Of a stretch of DNA of 64,000 bases, positions 61,749-64,000 are shown one piece after another. The DNA is from Polynucleobacter hirudinilacicola. Its GTDB lineage: Bacteria > Pseudomonadota > Gammaproteobacteria > Burkholderiales > Burkholderiaceae. Location: NCBI RefSeq assembly GCF_002192535.1, contig NZ_NAIA01000003.1, positions 62,001 to 126,000 on the forward strand, given 5' to 3'. How positions within the stretch are numbered: position 1 is the first letter of the stretch; each line of letters begins with the position of its first letter. The position numbers and the translations under genes are program-made. The notes below the pieces were generated by a model. The model was not told the DNA's origin. It worked only from the letters and a program-made list of their open reading frames with translations, and did no database searches.

Positions 61749-62528
61749 CTATTGAATTGAAAAACCCAGCATGCTGATGGAGCTCATCTCTATGCCGTTT
61801 ATATAGACTTTGGCATGCTCACCCTCTGCTTGTAAAGCTAAAGTATATAAAGCGGGCCAGTAGTGCTCTGCGGTCGGAACCGACATGCGAGCAGCCTCAC
61901 CATACCGCTCCCAATTGATGAGAGGCTCATGATGATTGACTTGAATCTCTGAGGTAAAAAAATCATTGAATTCTTTAGCCCACGGATAGGGCTCTGCACT
62001 CTCTTGCCAATGCATAGTGCGCAAGTTATGGACTACATTGCCGCTTGCCAGAATCAAAATATTCTCATCGCGCAAGGGACGAAGTTGCTTTGCCAATTCA
62101 TAGTGCTCACGGGCTGACCTAGAGCCATCTAGGCTCAACTGCACCACTGGAACGTCTGCATTTGGATACATATATTTAAGGACTGACCAGGCGCCGTGAT
62201 CAATACCCCATTCATTCTCTTCCATAACGATCGGTACGTTCAGCAACTCTTGAATGCGATCTGCTAGAGCAGGACTACCTGGAGCGGGATACTCAATCTC
62301 AAAGAGCTCTTGCGGAAAGCCGCCGAAGTCATGAATGGTTTTGGGTTTAGGCATTGCAGTAACCCAAACCCCACGGGTTACCCAATGCGCCGAGATCACT
62401 AAGATTGCGTCTGGGCGTTTTAATGATTTACCGAGAGATGCCCATGCTGAAGTGTAGCGATTGGGCTCAATGGCATACATCGGACTGCCATGGCCAGCAA
62501 ATACTGCAGGTTGGCGATGGCTAGTCAT
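61749..62528 (-). CDS. DODA-type extradiol dioxygenase
   Basis: A 259-residue protein of the class III ring-cleavage dioxygenase family related to DOPA 4,5-dioxygenase (YgiD). Metal ligands lie in VFAGHGSPMYAIEPN and SAHWVT, with the conserved GSWSVLKYMYP-like DHGAWSVLKYMYPNADVPVVQLSLD. It acts on catecholic compounds. Precedes crcB on the minus strand. Confidence 0.88.
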   Translation of the reverse strand: MTSHRQPAVFAGHGSPMYAIEPNRYTSAWASLGKSLKRPDAILVISAHWVTRGVWVTAMPKPKTIHDFGGFPQELFEIEYPAPGSPALADRIQELLNVPIVMEENEWGIDHGAWSVLKYMYPNADVPVVQLSLDGSRSAREHYELAKQLRPLRDENILILASGNVVHNLRTMHWQESAEPYPWAKEFNDFFTSEIQVNHHEPLINWERYGEAARMSVPTAEHYWPALYTLALQAEGEHAKVYINGIEMSSISMLGFSIQ

Positions 62529-62537
62529 TAATACTGG

Positions 62538-62675
62538 TTAACCGAATACGTAACCAGTATGAGCAGCAACCAATGCAAACAAGATAGCCAAGCTAGTAGC
62601 TGCAGCCAACATCACAATTAAGGTAATGATCTTTTTGTTAACTTCTTCTTTAGATTCGTTATGCCATTCGTTCAT
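62538..62675 (-). CDS. Small single-span membrane protein (not in the ORF track)
   Basis: A 45-residue protein I translated by hand: MNEWHNESKEEVNKKIITLIVMLAAATSLAILFALVAAHTGYVFG. One membrane segment (about 16-38) with a charged N-terminus. Nine bases upstream of the DODA-like gene on the same strand. Not recognised, but well formed and AGAGGAT precedes the ATG. Confidence 0.7.
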   Translation of the reverse strand: MNEWHNESKEEVNKKIITLIVMLAAATSLAILFALVAAHTGYVFG

Positions 62676-62717
62676 GCTAAATCCTCTGTAAATACATTAA
62701 TTAGTGGTAATTATCCA

Positions 62718-62885
62718 CTATCGCCCGCGGCCAGCCTTGCGCATCATGCCTTTTCCGCCTCCGAAACCTGCCTGAGGCTTTCCTGCTGGGCCGGATGGGC
62801 CTTTAGGTACCGGTGGACGCGCTGGCGGCTTAGCAATTACAGGCTTTGCCGGGGTTTTTGGGTCGGGTTTCTTATCGTCAGTCAC
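62718..62885 (-). CDS. Small Pro/Gly/Lys-rich protein (not in the ORF track)
   Basis: A 55-residue protein, MTDDKKPDPKTPAKPVIAKPPAR..., ending GKGMMRKAGRGR. Starts with GTG 62885, preceded by a perfect AGGAGGT. Very basic, disordered, with a Gly-rich tail; perhaps a nucleic acid-binding peptide. Not recognised. Divergent from the M50 protease gene, 28 bp away. Confidence 0.65.
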   Translation of the reverse strand: MTDDKKPDPKTPAKPVIAKPPARPPVPKGPSGPAGKPQAGFGGGKGMMRKAGRGR

Positions 62886-62913
62886 TTTTACCTCCTATAG
62901 ATATCATATTGCC

Positions 62914-63576
62914 ATGATTACTGACTATTCTATCCAAGCCATCGCCATCAATGCGATTCCCCTCATTTTTGCCATCACCATCCATGAGGCAGCCCATGGC
63001 TACGCTGCCCGCAAATTTGGAGACAACACGGCTTATATGATGGGCAGAGTCAGTCTAAATCCCGCCAAACATATAGATCCCGTAGGCACCATCCTCATAC
63101 CGCTAGTGCTTCTATTGACGGGGTCGCCTTTTTTGGTAGGTTACGCCAAGCCAGTACCAGTAAATTTTGGGCGTTTGCGAAACCCTAGAATTGATTCAAT
63201 TTGGGTCGCTTTAGCTGGGCCGGGGTCCAACTTTGTTCAAGCACTAATCTGGCTAATCTTTTTAATAGCACTCGTTGGACTTGGCATAAATGAGAAGTTT
63301 CTAGTATCGATGTCTCAAGCTGGGGTGACCTGGAATCTTGGCTTATTGGTGTTCAATTTATTCCCTTTGCCCCCTTTAGATGGTGGGCGCATTTTGTCGA
63401 GCCTTCTTCCAGCGCGTCAGTCAATTGCACTGGGACGATTAGAGCCTTGGGGATTTTTCATTGTTTTGGCCCTAGTATTCACTGGGGTCATTGGGTCGTT
63501 ATGGATGCAGCCTCTAATGAACTTCTTTGAGTGGCTCATACTATTCTTAACCACCCCCCTGAGAATGATCTTTTAA
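62914..63576 (+). CDS. Site-2 protease family metalloprotease (M50)
   Basis: A 220-residue integral membrane protease with the zinc motif HEAAHGYAARKFGDNTAYMMGRVSLNPAKHIDPVG (HExxH in the second membrane segment) and the second metal motif FPLPPLDGGRIL (Asp ligand). It is of the short type without PDZ domains, and so is not RseP. Probably cleaves small membrane proteins. It starts at ATG 62914. Confidence 0.92.
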   Translation: MITDYSIQAIAINAIPLIFAITIHEAAHGYAARKFGDNTAYMMGRVSLNPAKHIDPVGTILIPLVLLLTGSPFLVGYAKPVPVNFGRLRNPRIDSIWVALAGPGSNFVQALIWLIFLIALVGLGINEKFLVSMSQAGVTWNLGLLVFNLFPLPPLDGGRILSSLLPARQSIALGRLEPWGFFIVLALVFTGVIGSLWMQPLMNFFEWLILFLTTPLRMIF

Positions 63577-63645
63577 TTTAGACAAAAATCGCTATTCTGA
63601 GATATTCTGATCCAAGTAAGCCTTATCCACTAGAGGGAAATAACC

Positions 63646-64000
63646 ATGAAATTACATAAGATTGTTTTAGCAACAACTGCAACAGTTTTAGCAATCAGCG
63701 CTGGCTTTGCTTTTGCCCAATTCCAAAAGCCTGAAGATGCTATTAAATATCGTCAGAGTGTATTTACTGTAATGGCCAACTCCTTTGGAAAAATTGGCGC
63801 AGTAGTGAAAGGTGAAGCAACTTACAACAAAGATGAAGTTGCTAAGAACGCTGCCGTCGTTGCAATGATGTCCACATTGCCATGGCAAGCATTTGGTCCT
63901 GGTACAGAAGGCGGCAAAGCACAAGCGCTTGTGTGGTCTGATAACGCCAAATTCAAAGCCGCTTCAGAAAAAATGCAATTGGCTGTAGTTGACCTCAACA
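63646..64000 (+). CDS. Cytochrome c' family protein (runs off the right edge)
   Basis: The first 118 codons of an exported cytochrome c' (ATG 63646, ribosome site GAGGGA; signal peptide MKLHKIVLATTATVLAISAGFAFA). The mature start QFQKPEDAIKYRQSVFTVMANSFGKIGAVVKG is the first helix of this family, with the RQ-x-x-F-x-x-M pattern near the heme pocket. The CxxCH heme-binding site would lie beyond the window. Confidence 0.85.
   Translation, partial: MKLHKIVLATTATVLAISAGFAFAQFQKPEDAIKYRQSVFTVMANSFGKIGAVVKGEATYNKDEVAKNAAVVAMMSTLPWQAFGPGTEGGKAQALVWSDNAKFKAASEKMQLAVVDLN

Noticed and set aside
61740-61800. Fluoride riboswitch upstream of crcB
   Set aside because: The crcB start is preceded by the end of the DODA-like gene, and no riboswitch fold was recognised.

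Overview
The window looks like a chromosome segment of a low-GC freshwater betaproteobacterium, most likely Polynucleobacter or a close Burkholderiales relative. The reasons are the order gyrA / ompA-like / ubiG / gph / ssrA, a tmRNA tag that reads ANDERYALAA, two TctC-type (Bug) solute-binding proteins, and a hemP-tonB-receptor locus. No database search was possible; family names rest on motifs read in the translations.

Layout: (1) 1-3115 is core chromosome: the start of gyrA (minus), an OmpA-like protein, ubiG, gph and the tmRNA gene. (2) About 3092-50249 is a ~47-kb integrated island. It starts with a tyrosine integrase just behind ssrA, and ends where the last bases of ssrA plus its terminator hairpin recur as a direct repeat (attL 3092-3167, attR 50175-50249). 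Paired GGGGGTAYT repeats, 12 bp apart and in the same orientation, lie just inside both ends and look like integrase arm sites. (3) 50277-64000 is core chromosome again: iron/heme uptake (receptor, hemP, tonB), a methyltransferase, pirin, a CMD protein, Bug proteins, trhO, a 2-hydroxyacid dehydrogenase, split chrA, crcB, a DODA-type dioxygenase, an M50 protease and the start of a cytochrome c'.

The island has three parts. The left part (4.5-16.3 kb) is a phage-derived module: DUF1376-like protein, small and large terminase, portal, a coiled-coil protein in the scaffold position, major capsid, holin and endolysin, with AlpA and the integrase. No tail, connector or polymerase genes are present, so it resembles a capsid-forming satellite or a decayed prophage. 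A 'mobile mystery' HTH/Fic pair with three palindromic operators sits inside the structural operon. The middle part (16.3-33.6 kb) is a defence block on the minus strand: a six-gene type I restriction-modification operon (small DUF4258-like protein, catalytically degenerate methylase with a specificity-like C-terminus, hsdM, hsdS, hsdR, DUF262/HNH protein) and a complete type I Zorya system (zorA-B-C-D). The right part (33.7-50.0 kb) carries mostly unrecognised cargo: a SprT-like protein, a five-S1-domain protein, a transglutaminase-like protein, small exported repeat proteins, a HAD phosphatase, a WYL regulator, a Sel1-repeat protein and an HTH-like protein at the edge.

The most interesting signal is a palindrome, GCTC-N7-GAGC, found in five intergenic regions: before zorA, before three groups of unknown genes, and before the WYL regulator gene itself. 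It suggests that one island-encoded WYL regulator controls Zorya together with several uncharacterised genes, which would then be candidates for a linked defence or stress programme.
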